Shown one piece after another: positions 6,770-8,408 of a stretch of DNA of 8,408 bases. The position numbers and the translations under genes are program-made. The notes beneath the pieces are model-generated. The model ran no database searches. It saw only the letters and a list, made by a program, of their open reading frames with translations, and was not told where the DNA came from. Source of the stretch: Bacteroidales bacterium (GTDB lineage Bacteria > Bacteroidota > Bacteroidia > Bacteroidales > Muribaculaceae); the NCBI GenBank assembly GCA_004554255.1, contig SFNC01000126.1, forward strand, positions 1 to 8,408, written 5' to 3'. Within the stretch, counting starts at the first letter, position 1, and each line of letters begins with the position of its first letter.

Positions 6770-8185
6770 ATGAAAAAATCTTTACTCATCGCTGCTGCAG
6801 CACTTGTGTCCGGCACAGGCTTTGCTCAGTCTACCGTAGACCCCGCTACCTACGAAGAGGTTGACGGTCTGGTTCTCAAAAACCGCGTACTCCTTTCCGA
6901 AACCAATCTCGGCAGAGAAGAATTCGGCAAGTACAAATGGATGACCGGCACTCCCGGTTCTGCACGTACTGCATGCACAGCAAACCTTGACGGCAAAGAC
7001 GTTATTGTAATCTCACAGTCTGCCGCTGCAGACGGTGCCGCCGCTATCCACATCATTGACCTGGCTACCGGCGAATACCTCAAGACTCTCTCTCTCACTG
7101 TAGACGGCGCACCCCTCTCGGGCACCCTCTGCGCCAACACCATCGGTTGCGACGACTTCAACCACGTTTGGGTTGTAGGTTATGCCGCAAGCACATGGGT
7201 TACCCCCAAAGACGGTAGTGAATCTTACGGCTACGAAAACAAATTTTACACCGTAGACCTCAAAACCGGCGCCCTCACACTCGCTGCCAATGTAGCCCTC
7301 ACTCCCGACGATGCCGAAGCAAACGGCCGCGTTGACTACTTCGACCTCGTTGGTGACATCACCCGTACCGAAGGCCGTTGCGCTATTGCCGCTGTTCCTA
7401 CCGTAGGTCTTACTATTTACGGTTGGGAAGCTGAACAGGGCGGAGAATTCGTTCCCATGTTCGAAGGCTACGCTGCTTCTATTATCGATGCTGCAGCAGC
7501 TCAGACTTGCCCTGCAGAACAGACCGCATGGGGAACCGCTCCCGTCTGCAAAATCGTTAAAAATGACGCCGCTGACTTCTCTGCACAGATGTTCTACATT
7601 GACGGTATGAGCACAGCTGCCGTTCTTTACGACCGCGGTCTCCAGTGCATTGACGGCTTCATGAATGCCGAAAGTGGATTAGTGCCCAAACTCAACATCA
7701 ACGGTATCTGCGACATCGCCATCAACGGTAAAAAATATGTTGCTTATCCCTTCTCCGGACACTCCGGTAACGAAAAAACCGATGAGGTACATCACGAGAC
7801 TTACATCTGCGCGCTCAACGACGCCATGGAATTCTCAAGCCTCAAAAAACTTTGGACAGCTCCCGCAGCCGGTCTCGGCAACCACTCTGACGGCGGTACT
7901 CGCGTTTACCCCATCTCTGTTAAGATTTACAAAGACGTAAACGGTGTTGAAGGTGCTTACATCCTCCTCTACAAATGTATGAACGGCTTCGGTGTTTACA
8001 CCATGGCTCCCAAAGAATGGATTGACCCCAATGGTGATGCAGGTGTTGAAGACATCATCGCTGACGACAACAACGCTCCTGTAGAGTACTTCAACCTCAA
8101 CGGTGTTAAGGTTAACGGCGACCTCGCTCCCGGTCTCTACATCACCCGTCAGGGCAACAAAGTTGCTAAAAAAGTTGTGAAATAA
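6770..8185 (+). CDS. Secreted beta-propeller-like protein with C-terminal sorting signal
   Basis: This 471-aa protein of unknown function begins with a signal peptide (1-19, ending GFA before Q20). Residues about 50-415 form short repeated strands of the kind G(K/Y)-hydrophobic-x-V-hydrophobic-D-LxTG, for example IHIIDLATGEYLKTLSL and FYTVDLKTGALTL, suggesting a propeller fold. This part aligns by eye with residues about 326-640 of the upstream amidase. The clearest shared segment is GLG-x-N...GT-x-V (368-370 here, 600-602 there), leading to a Y-x-x-x-NG/NHG-hydrophobic-x-Y end. The last 35 residues (PVEYFNLNGVKV, then LAPGLYITRQGNKVAKKVVK) are a short tail common on secreted Bacteroidales proteins, resembling a type IX (Por) sorting signal. 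No catalytic motif is visible. It has its own promoter candidate and terminator, hence a single-gene unit. It could bind a surface ligand, perhaps the one met by the amidase; that is inference. Confidence 0.9.
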   Translation: MKKSLLIAAAALVSGTGFAQSTVDPATYEEVDGLVLKNRVLLSETNLGREEFGKYKWMTGTPGSARTACTANLDGKDVIVISQSAAADGAAAIHIIDLATGEYLKTLSLTVDGAPLSGTLCANTIGCDDFNHVWVVGYAASTWVTPKDGSESYGYENKFYTVDLKTGALTLAANVALTPDDAEANGRVDYFDLVGDITRTEGRCAIAAVPTVGLTIYGWEAEQGGEFVPMFEGYAASIIDAAAAQTCPAEQTAWGTAPVCKIVKNDAADFSAQMFYIDGMSTAAVLYDRGLQCIDGFMNAESGLVPKLNINGICDIAINGKKYVAYPFSGHSGNEKTDEVHHETYICALNDAMEFSSLKKLWTAPAAGLGNHSDGGTRVYPISVKIYKDVNGVEGAYILLYKCMNGFGVYTMAPKEWIDPNGDAGVEDIIADDNNAPVEYFNLNGVKVNGDLAPGLYITRQGNKVAKKVVK

Positions 8186-8203
8186 TTTCTCATACCATAA
8201 CAG

Positions 8204-8237
8204 ACAACAAAAGCCGCTGCACTGCGGCTTTTGTTGT
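8204..8237 (+). terminator. Intrinsic terminator of the 471-aa gene
   Basis: A perfect 14-base stem (8204-8217 with 8224-8237) closes a 6-base loop TGCACT, starting 19 bases after the stop codon. The stem has a GCCGC core and an A-run/T-run base, so the T-rich arm (CTTTTGTTGTTT) serves as the terminal U-tract. By symmetry it could also stop transcripts arriving from the right. Confidence 0.85.
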
Positions 8238-8257
8238 TTAGTCCCCGTTCCCCTCAT

Positions 8258-8302
8258 CGCCTTAGCGCTTTCGGAGAAAGAATATTTGTTAACGCTGAGG
8301 CG
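8258..8302. repeat. Imperfect inverted repeat in the right-edge intergenic DNA
   Basis: CGCCTTAGCG (8258-8267) is the reverse complement of CGCTGAGGCG (8293-8302) except at one G-T position, leaving a 25-base loop. The right arm overlaps the first of the two direct repeats described next. A smaller palindrome GGGTC-TTA-GACCC lies just after, at 8303-8315. This could be a folded RNA or a non-coding repeat unit. Confidence 0.4.
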
Positions 8303-8349
8303 GGGTCTTAGACCCTGTTCCCCAATATTTGTTAATGCAGGGGCGGTGT
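8281..8349. repeat. Two imperfect 26-base direct repeats
   Basis: The units 8281-8306 and 8324-8349 both start AATATTTGTTAA and share 22 of 26 bases, ending in a GGCGG core. They are 43 bases apart start to start. GTTCCCC also occurs twice, at 8247-8253 and 8317-8323. The DNA from 8241 to the window end shows no convincing gene. Confidence 0.5.
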
Positions 8350-8382
8350 ATTTTCGAGGAAATTTCGCAAGTTGAAGAGGGA

Positions 8383-8398
8383 ATGTAGCGGGCTACAT
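8383..8398. other. Small hairpin near the right edge
   Basis: ATGTAGC (8383-8389) is followed after two G residues by its exact reverse complement GCTACAT (8392-8398). There is no T-run after it, so it does not look like a terminator. It may belong to the same non-coding repeat region as the direct repeats, or to an element continuing past the window. Confidence 0.35.
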
Positions 8399-8408
8399 GA
8401 CCGATGAG

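Noticed and set aside
8289..8408. A minus-strand frame of 39 residues entering from the right edge and ending at a TAA (8291-8289)
   Set aside because: It runs through the direct repeats and hairpins, has no recognisable motif, and its start lies outside the window. It cannot be distinguished from chance.

Overview
The window reads as chromosome of a gut-type Bacteroidales bacterium. The Muribaculaceae (Duncaniella/Muribaculum-like) are my best guess. The evidence is Bacteroidetes-style promoters (TAnnTTTG, once with a TTTG box 20 bases upstream), starts without Shine-Dalgarno sequences but with A-rich leaders, a membrane protein kinase of a Bacteroidales type, and two secreted proteins whose C-termini look like type IX secretion (Por) sorting signals. 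No RNA gene, CRISPR array or phage gene was found.

Layout: the first 57 bases hold the start of a leftward gene cut by the window edge, with a well-matched promoter at 170-201. Positions 262-2068 carry a leftward two-gene unit. It encodes a transmembrane Ser/Thr-type kinase (417 aa) and, overlapping its stop by 11 bases, a 187-aa protein of unknown function. Positions about 2127-3253 are an IS4-family insertion sequence with an intact 347-aa transposase, lying between the leftward kinase unit and the rightward genes. Positions 3332-6463 encode a 1043-aa secreted multidomain N-acetylmuramoyl-L-alanine amidase, followed by a strong hairpin. Positions 6770-8185 encode a 471-aa secreted beta-propeller-like protein with its own promoter candidate and terminator. 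The last 170 bases contain a pair of imperfect direct repeats and hairpins, with no convincing gene.

Two observations stand out. First, the amidase has an unusual build: catalytic domain, Ig-like repeat, propeller-like domain, Ig-like repeat, then a third Ig-like repeat apparently split by a CBM26-like starch/glycan-binding module, and a sorting tail. Its propeller-like domain appears homologous to most of the neighbouring 471-aa protein, so the two may act on the same surface target. Second, the insertion sequence is bounded by TTTGCAAAA, the core of a Bacteroidetes -7 promoter. It may have landed in the original promoter of the amidase and rebuilt a -7 box from its own right end.

I did not find clear evidence of a new defence or mobile system. 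The kinase plus 187-aa pair and the modular amidase are the most promising undescribed biology here.
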